Source of the DNA: CAVRXZ01 sp963773035
GTDB taxonomy: Bacteria > Acidobacteriota > Vicinamibacteria > Vicinamibacterales > CAVVIG01
Direction of reading: 5' to 3'
Assembly: GCA_963773035.1 (NCBI GenBank)
Contig: CAVYZX010000026.1
Span: 124,001 to 188,000 of the forward strand
DNA length: 64,000 bases
Shown: positions 42,919-52,029 of the stretch, in pieces
Layout of the letters: each line of letters starts with the position of its first letter
Numbering within the stretch: the first letter of the stretch is position 1
Notes under the pieces: generated by a model
Seen by the model: the letters and a program-made list of their open reading frames with translations, nothing else
Told to the model about the DNA's origin: nothing
Databases searched by the model: none
Translations under genes and position numbers: made by a program

Positions 42919-45448
42919 GTGGACACGACGAATAGCCAATCACCCGCCGGTTTGACCACGCTGCTCGAAGGGGCGCGGCAGGAATTGATCCGCGAGACGA
43001 CGCAGGGTTCCGCCGGCCGGGCAGCGGTCGAGTGCTACGCCGACCGGATCGACACGCTGCTGCAACGCCTGTTCTTCGAAGCACCGCAGGCGACGCAACC
43101 GGTCGCCATCCTGGCCCTTGGAGGCTACGGCCGGCGGCATTTGACGCTGTTTTCCGACGTCGACATCCTGGTCCTCTTCGAAGGGCCGCTCAACACCGGC
43201 GACGAGCGTTTCCTGCGCGGATTTCTCCATCCGTTGTGGGATCTTCAACTCGTGGTCGGTCACCAGGTCCGCGAGCTCGGAGACTTTGCGCGGCTGGAGA
43301 CCGACAATCCGGAATTCTCGCTCGCCTTGCTGGACGCGAGGCGCGTCGTCGGCGACCCTGGCATCTACTCGCGTTTCACGACCGCGTTTCACCGGCCGGA
43401 CACGCACGCGTCGATCCTCGCGGCCCTGCAGGCGCTGATTGATGCGCGTCACGCCAACTTCAACGGCACGCTGTACCAGCTGGAACCCGACATCAAGGAC
43501 GCCCCGGGAGCGCTTCGCGATCTTCTGGCAGCGCGGACCATCGCGCGGCTCACCGATCCCGCTCTGCTCGATCGCGGCCCGGTCGATCCCGCGCGGCTGG
43601 ACGAAGCGGAAGACTTCCTGCTGCGCGTCCGCTCCATCGTGCACCTGGAACGAAAGCGCAACCAGAACGTCCTCAGCCACCAGCTGCAGGAGAAGACGGC
43701 GCAGCTCCTCGGATACGCCGGCGCGCAGCCACAGCAGCGCGTCGAGCGCCTCATGAGCGACTATTTCCGGCACGCGAGATTCGTGAGCCGCTCGCTCGAC
43801 TGGGCGCGTCAGGCGGCGCCGACGCCCGTCGGCGTGAATCTCGTCCGGTCGCGGGACGGCATCCGGTTCGTGGACACGCAGCGCGCCGCGCGGGAGCCGC
43901 ACACGTGGATTCACGCGTTTCAGGCCGCGATCGACCACGAGACCGAGGTCGCCGATGAAGCGCTGGCGCTGATCCAGCAGCACGTCGACCGTTTTGCCGC
44001 GGACGACTTCTTTCCAACCGCCGTCGAACGCGACGCCCTGCTCAGGTTCTTGAAACCGCGGCCCGGCCTCTACGACCGGCTGTCGGAAATGCACGACCGC
44101 GGCCTGCTCGGCCGGATGTTTCCGGAGTTTCAGCGGATCTACTGTCGCGTGGTGCGTGACTTCTACCACAAGTACACCGTCGACGAGCACACCCTGCTGA
44201 CCATCACGGAATCTCGAACGGCTCGTCCCGCCCTCGACGCCGAGCCGCGGCCGGTTCTCGGGGCTGCTCGCCGATCTGTCCACGCCGGAGCTGCTCGTGC
44301 TGGCCCTGCTTTTTCACGACGTCGGGAAGTGGCGCGACCAGGATCACCACGTCGAGAGCGTGCGGATGGCGCGGCGGATGTTCGAACGCATCGACCTCCC
44401 GTCGGAATCGCGGGCGCTGGTCGAGTTCCTCATCGACAGTCATCTGAAGATGTCGATCGTGGCGTTCCGGCGCGACACCGAGGATCCGGAAATCGTCAAG
44501 CAGTTCGCCGCCCAGATCGGCATCGAAGAGCGGCTGAAGATGTTGTGCCTTCTGACCCTGGTCGACGTCGAGGCCGTGAGTCCGGAAACGTTGACGCCGT
44601 GGCGAGAGGAGCTGCTCTGGCGGTTGTACGTGGACACGTACAACCAGTTGACGCTCGCATATGGCGACGAGCTAATCGAGCGTGACCAGACAGACGTGAC
44701 GAAGCTGCTGGCCGGCCGGCCGGCCGACGTGTCCGAGGACGAGATCCGCCGCTTCCTCGAAGGACTGCCGCGCCGGTATCTGCACCTCTTCGGGCGGGAC
44801 GCGGTCTACCGGCACGTCCAGCTGTCGCGCAACATCAAGCCGGACGAAATCCATGCGTCGCTCGAGCAAAAAGGCGACGCGTGGGAGTTGACCGTCGTCA
44901 CCCTCGACAAGCCGTTCCTTTTTTCCAACATCTGTGGCGTGTTGTCGTCGTTCGGCATGGACATCCTGCGGGGACATGCGATGACGAACCCCAACGGGCT
45001 CGTGCTCGACACGTTCCAGTTCACCGACGAGGATCAGTATCTAGCCAAGAACAGCGACGGCAGGGCGCGGCTCCTCGAGGTGCTGCAGGATGCCGTATCG
45101 GGGCGCATCGACATCGCGGCCCGGCTTCGGGTCCGCGAACACAGCGTGCTCAACCATGGCAAGGTTCAGCGCGTGGCACCGGTGATCCATGCGGACAATC
45201 AATCGTCGCAGCGATATACGATTCTGGATATCATCGCCAGCAACGCGATTGGACTGCTGCACCGAATCAGCCGTGTCATGTCGCGCCACGGTTGTGACGT
45301 CGATCTCGTCCTGATTTCAACCGAAGGCGCCAAAGCGATCGATGTCTTCCACATCACCGCCGGCGGCGCCAAGCTGTCCGAGGCAGCCCAGACCGCGCTG
45401 ACCGACGACCTGCAACGAATGCTGGAGGGAACCGATGAAGTTAATTAA
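42919..45448 (+). CDS. glnD: PII uridylyltransferase/uridylyl-removing enzyme GlnD (one frameshift)
   Basis: Starts at GTG 42919 after GAGGG; about 843 aa if the frame break near 44207 (extra base in ACCATCACGGAAT) is repaired. Nucleotidyltransferase motif LALGGYGRRHLTLFSDVDIL at about 66-85; linker and EKTAQLLGYAG helices; HD phosphohydrolase motif FHDVGKWRDQDHH just after the break; two C-terminal ACT domains (FLFSNICGVLSSFGMDIL; NAIGLLHRISRVMSRHGCDV). It uridylylates PII under nitrogen limitation and reverses this in excess. Its last 14 bp overlap the PII gene. The N-terminal piece as read spans 42919-44685, the C-terminal piece 44297-45448. Confidence 0.9.
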
Positions 45449-45764
45449 AGCCATCGTCCGACCCAACAAGGTGGACGAGGTTCGCGAGGCGCTCGAACAG
45501 CTGAACATCTCTGGCATGACGGTGACCGAGGTCCGTGGCCACGGCAAGCAGAAAGGGCACACCGCGATCTATCGCGGTAAGGAGTACAACGTCAGCTTGC
45601 TGCCGAAGATGGAGATCGAGCTCGTCGTGGACGATGGAATCGCAGACGATGCAATCAAGGCGATTATTCAGGCCGCGCGTACCGGGGAAATCGGCGATGG
45701 CCGCGTCTTCGTGATGCCGGTGGGCCAGAGCTACCGGATACGGACGGGCGAGCAGGCGATCTGA
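45435..45764 (+). CDS. glnB: Nitrogen regulatory protein PII
   Basis: 109 aa. MKLIKAIVRPNKVDEVREAL, the T-loop GHGKQKGHTAIYRGKEYNVS with the uridylylation site Tyr51, and the C-loop AARTGEIGDGRVFVMPV are all intact. It binds 2-oxoglutarate and ATP/ADP and controls ammonium uptake and assimilation. The start codon lies inside the end of glnD (14-bp overlap), so the two are translationally coupled. GlnB and GlnK cannot be separated by sequence; the amt operon on the other side of the permease gene makes a GlnK-like role possible. Confidence 0.93.
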   Translation: MKLIKAIVRPNKVDEVREALEQLNISGMTVTEVRGHGKQKGHTAIYRGKEYNVSLLPKMEIELVVDDGIADDAIKAIIQAARTGEIGDGRVFVMPVGQSYRIRTGEQAI

Positions 45765-45770
45765 CTAGAT

Positions 45771-45846
45771 TGCGAATTTGAGGATTTGCGAATTTGAGGA
45801 TTTGAGAATTGGAACGATCAGATCCTCAAATCCATAGATCCTCAAC
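45771..45846. repeat. TGCGAATTTGAGGATT direct repeats with an inverted arm
   Basis: Two head-to-tail 16-bp units (45771-45786 and 45787-45802), then TGAGAATT and an inverted arm GATCCTCAAATCC at about 45820. The hairpin lies just after the PII gene and could end its transcript. AT-rich compared with surroundings. Confidence 0.6.
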
Positions 45847-45854
45847 TCCTTAGC

Positions 45855-46250
45855 TTGGCGGCGTCCCAGATCGTGACCGTAATAGGAGCGTACACCACAC
45901 GAGACGAAGCCATTCGTATCGCGCCGAAGGTCAAGTCGCTCGGCGTCGACCGTGTCATCCTGGTGACCTCGGACACACACATGCGGCGGGCTCTCGCGGC
46001 GTTTCGTGCCGTTGGCGTCGAAGCCATCCCAGCGATCGCGCGCGACCCAGAGCTGTCGAAGAGCTGGAAGACCTGGTTCGTGCCAAACGCGCGAGCTCTG
46101 GACCTCACCCACGAAGTCGTTCACGAAACATTGGGGCTGGTTTATTACGGGGCGAGAGGGTGGCTAAGATTCCGAGATGCGACGCTCCTGTCAGACACGG
46201 AAGCTGGACCGAACGACGCTTCCACTGCCTTCAGTAATCAATTCCGTTGA
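45855..46250 (+). pseudogene. C-terminal half of a YdcF/DUF218-type protein
   Basis: TRDEAIRIAPKVKSLGVDRV, ILVTSDTHMRRALAAFRAVG and VVHETLGLVYYGARGWLRF match the second half of DUF218 proteins (YdcF/SanA/ElyC), including the T-S-x-x-H-M-x-R-A motif. The first half (membrane anchor, V-V-L-G-G and S-G-G loops) is missing: upstream is the repeat tract and the PII gene. The only start is a TTG. Probably a 5'-truncated remnant. It overlaps the opposite-strand ParB-like gene by 60 bp. Confidence 0.55.
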
Positions 46251-47351
46251 GCCGCGGTATTGAGCCGTAACCGAGCGCAACACTGAGCCCGCCAGGGCGA
46301 CGACGACGTGTCCTTTTGCCGGTGCGGCCGAATCGACAAAGGCCTGAGCGACGTCGGGTGCAACTGGAACGTGTGGTTGCAGAACTTCGACGACCACGAA
46401 ATCCTTGTCGGACGTCGTGGATCGCACCTCAATCGACGGCTCGATGAACTCCTCGAGTTGAGAGAGCGTCGCCAGAATAGCGCCGGTCAACGCGAGCTCG
46501 CCGAGCGCCCCATCGATAGCTGCGGAAGCTGCGATGTTTGTCTGTAACTGACCGCCACACAAGCGCAGCTCCGGCTCGAAGCCCTGTGACACGCGATCGA
46601 CGATCGAGTCCAGCTGCCGCGCACGCCGAGCCGGCCGCTGCTCGCCGAGGCCGAGCGTGACCGCATTGGCCACCCAGGCCGTTCGCCACGCCTGAGCTGC
46701 AACCAGATCGACAGCGGTTTTCTGGAACACGAACCCGCTCGAAGAGCGCCGGAGCAACGCCGCCGAGCGCTCCAGATGGACCAGACCCGACGCAATTTCT
46801 CGAAGAATTTCAGCGATATTGGCGGGAACGGCACTGCCGGCGGCCGATTCGGGCCGGTCGCCGCGGACGTTTTCCGCTTCCGCCAGCACGGCTGCCTCCG
46901 CCTCGCTGAGATCGTGAACAAGACAGGGCACAGAGGTCAGACCTGCCACAATCGCGGCGGCCAGACGCCGGCGGCCGGCAATCAACTTGTATCGACTGTC
47001 CTGTTTGATGACGAGCAACGGCTGCAGCACGCCGTGCGCAGCGATGGATTTGGTGAGCGCGTCGCCTGGCGGTGTCTGGTCTTCAATCGGCTCGATTTGC
47101 TCGATTTGGTCCACCGGCACCAGTCGGACCGGCATGCCGACAGAATCCGACATGCGATCGATGTAGTGCCGATCCGCGCGCATGCGGTAGCTCGGAGGCA
47201 GACCTTCCCGGCCGGACTCTGGCAAGGCCTCCGGAGCCGCAAACTCGTCGACGTCCTCCTTCGGACGAAGCAGCGGCGGTGGAAGCGTCAAATCGTTTTT
47301 CGGCACGTCGGTGTTGGGCAAGTCGTACTGAGACTGTGACACGCGCGACAT
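46191..47351 (-). CDS. ParB N-terminal-domain protein with histidine-kinase-like C-terminus
   Basis: About 386 aa from the ATG at 47351 (an in-frame TTG at 47387 adds 12 residues). After a Pro-rich N-terminal region, a ParB/Srx domain spans about 75-155: VRLVPVDQIEQ, SIAAHGVLQPLLVI, YKLIAGRRRLAAAIVAG and AVLAEAENVRGD. The expected ParB helix-turn-helix is absent. The remaining 210 residues look like a degenerate DHp-HATPase module (EILREIASGLVHLERSAALL; ALGELALTGAILATLSQLEE; STELITEGSGSVVRSSFRV), with no Asn box or D-x-G-x-G. No parA gene is nearby. Function unclear. Confidence 0.6.
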   Translation of the reverse strand: MSRVSQSQYDLPNTDVPKNDLTLPPPLLRPKEDVDEFAAPEALPESGREGLPPSYRMRADRHYIDRMSDSVGMPVRLVPVDQIEQIEPIEDQTPPGDALTKSIAAHGVLQPLLVIKQDSRYKLIAGRRRLAAAIVAGLTSVPCLVHDLSEAEAAVLAEAENVRGDRPESAAGSAVPANIAEILREIASGLVHLERSAALLRRSSSGFVFQKTAVDLVAAQAWRTAWVANAVTLGLGEQRPARRARQLDSIVDRVSQGFEPELRLCGGQLQTNIAASAAIDGALGELALTGAILATLSQLEEFIEPSIEVRSTTSDKDFVVVEVLQPHVPVAPDVAQAFVDSAAPAKGHVVVALAGSVLRSVTAQYRGSTELITEGSGSVVRSSFRV

Positions 47352-47477
47352 CCTTTTGTGCAAGAGAGCGATGAGTGGGTCGGCCAATGGTTTGACGCGA
47401 AGCGGCGGAACGCTCGGGGGCTAATGATAACGCATGTCGCGGCGCGCGCGCCTCGCATTTAGATCGAAATCAGACGC

Positions 47478-48206
47478 TCATCGATCCTTCAGACGAATTC
47501 CACTCGCCGCTTCCGGATCGAGCAGCAGCAGCACACGCGACTTTTCGCGCATCACCATCGCGAGCGGCATCGCCGAGTCTGGCTGAGAAAGCGCGACGCT
47601 GAGCGCTTGCCTCTTCGACTCACCAAATGCCGCGACCACGATTCGGTCAGCGCCCCTCAGCATCGGCATCGTCAACGTCATTCGGCGTTTGGGTGCCTTC
47701 GGTGCATCGTCGACGATCGCAACCGGACCTCGGTCGTCCAACGTGCGGTCGTGTGGGAAAAGCGACGCGACGTGACCGTCGGGACCGACGCCCAACAGTA
47801 CAAAGTCGAGCCACGGCGGGTCGCCGGTCACTCGCCGTAACTCGGTGGAATAGGCGGCGGCCGCCGAACGGACGTCGACATCTTCGACAGGCATTGGATG
47901 AATCCGTTCGGCAGGAATTCCCGCCGGCCGCAGCAACAGCGACAAGGCGGCTCCGTAGTTCGATTCGGGATCCGAAAACGGAACGATTCGTTCATCTGCC
48001 CAAAAGATTTCGGTCAGGGACCAATCGAAGCGCGCGCGAGCGAGGCTGGGGAAGAACGTTGTGGCGACCGACCCACCGGGCAACGCAACCGAAAATACCG
48101 GACGGTTGCCGAGAGCGCGTAGGCCTTCAGTCGTGAAGTCGCTTACAAACCTCTGGGTAAGAGCACCCGCATCGGCCACGAAGATTTCCGGGCTTTCGCC
48201 CATCAC
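47478..48206 (-). CDS. pgl: 6-phosphogluconolactonase
   Basis: 242 aa of the DevB/NagB-like fold: VALPGGSVATTFFPSLARAR, FWADERIVPFSDPESNYGAA and LLGVGPDGHVASLFPHD, the phosphosugar-binding loop with its catalytic His. It hydrolyses 6-phosphogluconolactone, the second step of the oxidative pentose phosphate pathway. Its ATG overlaps the zwf stop (ATGA), so it is the third gene of the gnd-zwf-pgl operon. Confidence 0.92.
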   Translation of the reverse strand: MMGESPEIFVADAGALTQRFVSDFTTEGLRALGNRPVFSVALPGGSVATTFFPSLARARFDWSLTEIFWADERIVPFSDPESNYGAALSLLLRPAGIPAERIHPMPVEDVDVRSAAAAYSTELRRVTGDPPWLDFVLLGVGPDGHVASLFPHDRTLDDRGPVAIVDDAPKAPKRRMTLTMPMLRGADRIVVAAFGESKRQALSVALSQPDSAMPLAMVMREKSRVLLLLDPEAASGIRLKDR

Positions 48207-49570
48207 GTCACTTCAGCTATCAGCGATTCGGCCTCACGCGGCCCCCAGCTTCCGCAGTCGTATTCGTGCACCGGGCTCGGTTGCCGAAGGATTGGCTCGA
48301 CAATCGACCACGTGGCCTCAACGACGTCCTGACGGGCAAACAGGGTTGCGTCGCCCACCATCGCATCGCCGATCAGGCGCTCGTACGGATCGAGCCGTCC
48401 GCCGACCCCCTCCTCCAATCCTTCGACAACCGACAGCTCGACCGGTTCACCGGTCATGCCCTCTCCCGGCCGCTTGGCGCGTGCCCCAATGGCGATGGCG
48501 ACGGTTGGCGACAGTCGAAAGCGGACGTAGTTCCCGTCCTTTGGCAGTGATTCCTTGAAGACGACCGGGGGGGCGGCCTTGAGTCTGACCAGCACCTCCG
48601 TGCAGGTGGCCTGAAGGCACTTTCCGGCACGGACATGAAACGGTACCTGATGCCAACGCCATGAATCGATGAAGAGATGGCAGGCGGCGTAGGTGGGAAC
48701 TCTCGAATCCGGCACGACGCCGGCTTCCTTGCGATAGCCCTTGAACTGTCCGAGCACGGTGTTTTCCGCCGACAACGGCCGCACGTTCCGCAGGATCTGA
48801 GCCTGTTCGTCGTGGATGGCCTCCGCGTACGTTGACGACGGGGCTTCCATCGCCAGATAGCTGACAATCTGCAACAGGTGATTCTGAATGACGTCACGGA
48901 CAACGCCGACCTCTTCGTAGAACTTGCCTCGGCCTTCGACGCCGAATTTCTCCGCCATGGTGATCTGGACTGATTCAACGTTGTGGCGATTCCAGACCGG
49001 TTCGAGAAACGCGTTGGCGAAACGGAAATAGAGGATGTTCTGCACCGCCTCTTTGCCGAGGTAGTGATCGATTCGGAAGATCGATTCCTCGGGAAACGCC
49101 CGGAGCAGGGTTACGTTCAGTCCGCGTGCCGACGCCAGGTCCCGTCCAAAAGGCTTCTCGACGACGACGCGTCCCTGGGCCGCGCAGCCACATGCGGCAA
49201 GGTTGTCGATCACGACCGGGAACAGGCTCGGCGGAATTGCCAGGTAAAAAAGAGGTCGCTGCGCGCCCGCCAGCGCGGTGCACAGGCGGGCGTACGTCTG
49301 CGGGTCCGCGTAGTCGCCCGACACGTGTCGAAGAAGCGACGCGAGCTTCGGAAATGTCTCGGGGTCGAGCTTGCTGTGTTCGGTGATGCTGGACCGCGCC
49401 CGATCGACCAGCTGCTCCGTCGTCCACGGCGAGCGGGACACGCCGACGATCAGGCCGTCGACTTTCCCTCGTTTCACCAACGCTTGAAGCGCCGGAAAGA
49501 TCTTCTTGTACGCGAGATCTCCGCTCATCCCGAAGAAAACCAGCGCGTCGGATTTCGGCCGCTCGCTCAT
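48203..49570 (-). CDS. zwf: Glucose-6-phosphate dehydrogenase
   Basis: 455 aa. Rossmann start ALVFFGMSGDLAYKKIFPAL (NADP site), substrate/catalytic motif FRIDHYLGKEAVQN, VVVEKPFGRDLASA and the C-terminal SWRWHQVPFHVRAGKCL all fit G6PD; the GMSGDLAYKK variant is seen in non-enterobacterial enzymes. It oxidises glucose-6-phosphate to 6-phosphogluconolactone. It overlaps gnd upstream and pgl downstream by 4 bp each, indicating translational coupling. Confidence 0.95.
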   Translation of the reverse strand: MSERPKSDALVFFGMSGDLAYKKIFPALQALVKRGKVDGLIVGVSRSPWTTEQLVDRARSSITEHSKLDPETFPKLASLLRHVSGDYADPQTYARLCTALAGAQRPLFYLAIPPSLFPVVIDNLAACGCAAQGRVVVEKPFGRDLASARGLNVTLLRAFPEESIFRIDHYLGKEAVQNILYFRFANAFLEPVWNRHNVESVQITMAEKFGVEGRGKFYEEVGVVRDVIQNHLLQIVSYLAMEAPSSTYAEAIHDEQAQILRNVRPLSAENTVLGQFKGYRKEAGVVPDSRVPTYAACHLFIDSWRWHQVPFHVRAGKCLQATCTEVLVRLKAAPPVVFKESLPKDGNYVRFRLSPTVAIAIGARAKRPGEGMTGEPVELSVVEGLEEGVGGRLDPYERLIGDAMVGDATLFARQDVVEATWSIVEPILRQPSPVHEYDCGSWGPREAESLIAEVT

Positions 49571-50577
49571 GATCGCTCCACGTGTCCGCCGAATCCCAAC
49601 CTCATTGCCGACAGGACCCGGTTCTGGAAGTCGTCTTCGCCTCGCGACGCGAACCGCTCGAACAGGGCGGCCGACAAGACGTGGGCAGGTACCGCTTCAT
49701 CATTCGCTGCCTGGAGCGTCCATCGTCCTTCGCCCGAGTCCGCAACCTTGCCCGCGAATCTATCGAGCGTGGGATTCTGCGCCAAAGCAGCCGCGGTGAG
49801 ATCGAGGAGCCAGGAGGCCACGACGCTGCCCCGGCGCCACACCTCGCTGATCGCGGCGAGATCGAAGTCGTACTGATAGTGCTCCGGGTTTCGCAGCGGA
49901 GTCGTCTCGGCATCAGCCGCACTGCCGGTCTTGCCGATGTTGGCGTGGTGAAGAATGTTGAGGCCCTCGGCGTAGGCCGCCATGAGGCCATATTCGATGC
50001 CGTTGTGAATCATCTTCACAAAATGACCGGCTCCGCTCGGGCCGCAATGTAGGTAGCCCAACTCGGCCGTATTGATGGGACCGCTTCGTCCGACTGTACG
50101 AGAAACATTGCCGGCGCCGGGCGCGAGCGCCGCGAACATCGGCTCGAGACGCTTCACAACCTCCGCTTCGCCGCCGATCATCAGGCAGAACCCGCGTTCC
50201 AGACCCCACACGCCGCCGCTCGTGCCCATGTCGATGTAGTGAAGGCCACGCGGCGCGAGACGCCGGGCGCGAGCGATGTCGTCGTGATAGTGCGTGTTGC
50301 CGCCATCGATGATGGTATCTCCCCGCTCCAGCAGCGGCGCCAACTGCTCGATGAGCGAATCCACGAATGCGACAGGGACCATCAGACAAATCGTGCGAGG
50401 CTGCGAGAGCTTCTTCACGAACTCCGGCAACGCTCCAGCAGGTGCTGCGCCTTCTTTGGTCAGCGCGTCCACCGCCGTCTGCGATCGATCGTGCACCACA
50501 CAGGTGTGGCCGGCCTGCATCAGGCGCCTCACCATGTTGGAGCCCATCCGCCCCAGACCGATCATGCCGATTTCCAT
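49567..50577 (-). CDS. gnd: 6-phosphogluconate dehydrogenase, decarboxylating (short YqeC-type)
   Basis: About 336 aa from the ATG at 50577, which follows GAGGAG; the upstream frame adds 16 unlikely residues. IGMIGLGRMGSNMVRRLMQA is the NADP site, DGGNTHYHDDIARAR and YIDMGTSGGVWGLERGFCLM the substrate site, and GHFVKMIHNGIEYGLMAAYA the catalytic Lys-Asn helix. The roughly 330-residue length marks the short (type II) 6PGDH. It gives ribulose-5-phosphate, CO2 and NADPH. First gene of the gnd-zwf-pgl operon. Confidence 0.93.
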   Translation of the reverse strand: MEIGMIGLGRMGSNMVRRLMQAGHTCVVHDRSQTAVDALTKEGAAPAGALPEFVKKLSQPRTICLMVPVAFVDSLIEQLAPLLERGDTIIDGGNTHYHDDIARARRLAPRGLHYIDMGTSGGVWGLERGFCLMIGGEAEVVKRLEPMFAALAPGAGNVSRTVGRSGPINTAELGYLHCGPSGAGHFVKMIHNGIEYGLMAAYAEGLNILHHANIGKTGSAADAETTPLRNPEHYQYDFDLAAISEVWRRGSVVASWLLDLTAAALAQNPTLDRFAGKVADSGEGRWTLQAANDEAVPAHVLSAALFERFASRGEDDFQNRVLSAMRLGFGGHVERS

Positions 50578-50741
50578 GCCGTCTCCTCGTCTTTCCGCAT
50601 CCGATGCGTCCGACTTCGAAATCAATCATACGCAAGCAGTGTGACGTCCTGCGCGTGGCTCGGCTGTTTGCTGTTGAACAACCCGCCACGCTCTGTTATG
50701 AGTATGCTGGCACACGGAACCCCGGAACTCTGGAACCTTTT

Positions 50742-51224
50742 ATGTCCCCCTTCGCGGTCGCGGCCCTTTTGCCCGTCGCGTCGTTTGTCTTCGTTTGCGG
50801 CTCACCTCTCAATCCTTCAACCACCGTGTTCGTCTCTCCGACGGTTGCCGTCGTTACCGTATCCGGGTTTTTCGTGACGACGCGGTTCGACAGATCGGGC
50901 GGGCTCATGTTCAACCCGCGATTCAAGCTGATCGAGACCAGCGGCAAGAGCGGGGCAACGATTCAACACATTCAATCATCGGTGAACGGGGCTGTGGCGC
51001 ATGACACGGGCTCTGAATGCTGGACGGCGCCAATTCGAGTCAGGCCGGGAGCCACGCTCGACCTGTTCGACTCCGGAAGTGCCAGTTTGGGAGACTGCGC
51101 GCCTTCCTTCGCCGCGCGTGCCGATGCCACGCAAATCAAAATCGTCGTGACGTTCACCGACGATGAGGGCCGCAATGGCTCGGCCGAAGCGACGACCAGC
51201 ACAGGCGGCTTCGCCGCGCGATGA
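50742..51224 (+). CDS. Putative lipoprotein, 160 aa
   Basis: ATG at 50742. The N-terminus (FAVAALLPVASFVFVCGS) could be a lipoprotein signal with Cys16. The rest is a beta-sandwich-like domain (TTVFVSPTVAVVTVSGFFVT; QIKIVVTFTDDEGRNGSAEA) with one more Cys pair (ECW, DCAP). No family recognised. Just upstream is a short CGGAACCCCGGAACTCTGG repeat-like tract. The esterase gene starts 13 bp after its stop. Confidence 0.55.
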   Translation: MSPFAVAALLPVASFVFVCGSPLNPSTTVFVSPTVAVVTVSGFFVTTRFDRSGGLMFNPRFKLIETSGKSGATIQHIQSSVNGAVAHDTGSECWTAPIRVRPGATLDLFDSGSASLGDCAPSFAARADATQIKIVVTFTDDEGRNGSAEATTSTGGFAAR

Positions 51225-51237
51225 CCGGAGTTCCGAG

Positions 51238-52011
51238 ATGATCAACTGTCTGGCTAAGCTCGGCGCGATCGCGGGAACCGCGACTGTGTTGGTTCACTCA
51301 GCACTGGCTGCAGACAACGCCGAGATGATGACATGGAAAGTCGACGGCCAGACGCGCCGGGCCATCGTGTACCCGCCCTCTGCGATCTCTGGCGGCAAGG
51401 CGCCGCTGGTGCTGTCGTTTCACGGACGTGGCGACAACATTCAGAACTTCCAGTTCACGAACATGCACCTGGCGTGGCCTGAGGCGATCGTGGTCTATTT
51501 CCAAGGCCTCCCGACGCGCGGCGGCCTCTTCGGCTGGCAGACCGAGAAGGGCCAGGATGACGACCGCGACTTGCGGCTCGTCGACGTCGCACTGGCGTCA
51601 TTGCGCGATCGCTTCAAGGTAGACGAAGCGAGAATCTACTCGACCGGCTTCTCGAACGGAGCCGGCTTTACGTACCTCTTGTGGGCCGAGCGGCCCGCTG
51701 TCTTTGCCGCGTTCGCTCCGGTGGCCGGACGGCTCCGTCCGTCGGTTCAACCCAGAGAAGCGAAACCGGTGTTCCATGTCGCGGGCACCGCAGACGAGAC
51801 GGTTCCCTTCGCAAGCCAACAAGAGGCGATAGACCTGGCCAGGCGTGTGGACGGGGCCACTGGCGCGGGCACCGCGTGTGGAAAGGGATGCACGACGTAT
51901 CGGTCGCCGGGCGGGCCCCCGGTGATGACCTGGATTCACGCCGGCGGTCACGAGTATCCGTCCGACACGTCCGCCCGTATTGCGAAGTTCTTTCGCGATC
52001 ATTCGCGGTAA
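51238..52011 (+). CDS. Secreted esterase of the PHB-depolymerase/feruloyl-esterase (LpqC) type
   Basis: About 257 aa from the ATG at 51238. Signal peptide LGAIAGTATVLVHSALAAD. Alpha/beta-hydrolase features: LVLSFHGRGDNIQNF (oxyanion loop), YSTGFSNGAGFTYLL with nucleophile Ser in G-F-S-N-G, a late Asp in HVAGTADETVPF and His in WIHAGGHEYP. The order matches esterase_phb/LpqC enzymes, which cleave feruloyl or hydroxyalkanoate esters. Preceded closely by the lipoprotein gene, possibly in one transcript. Confidence 0.88.
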   Translation: MINCLAKLGAIAGTATVLVHSALAADNAEMMTWKVDGQTRRAIVYPPSAISGGKAPLVLSFHGRGDNIQNFQFTNMHLAWPEAIVVYFQGLPTRGGLFGWQTEKGQDDDRDLRLVDVALASLRDRFKVDEARIYSTGFSNGAGFTYLLWAERPAVFAAFAPVAGRLRPSVQPREAKPVFHVAGTADETVPFASQQEAIDLARRVDGATGAGTACGKGCTTYRSPGGPPVMTWIHAGGHEYPSDTSARIAKFFRDHSR

Positions 52012-52029
52012 GGACTGTGGCGCGGGCAA

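Noticed and set aside
46191..47351. Chromosome partition locus or replication origin
   Set aside because: No parA, no parS-like palindromes, no dnaA boxes seen; neighbours are metabolic genes.
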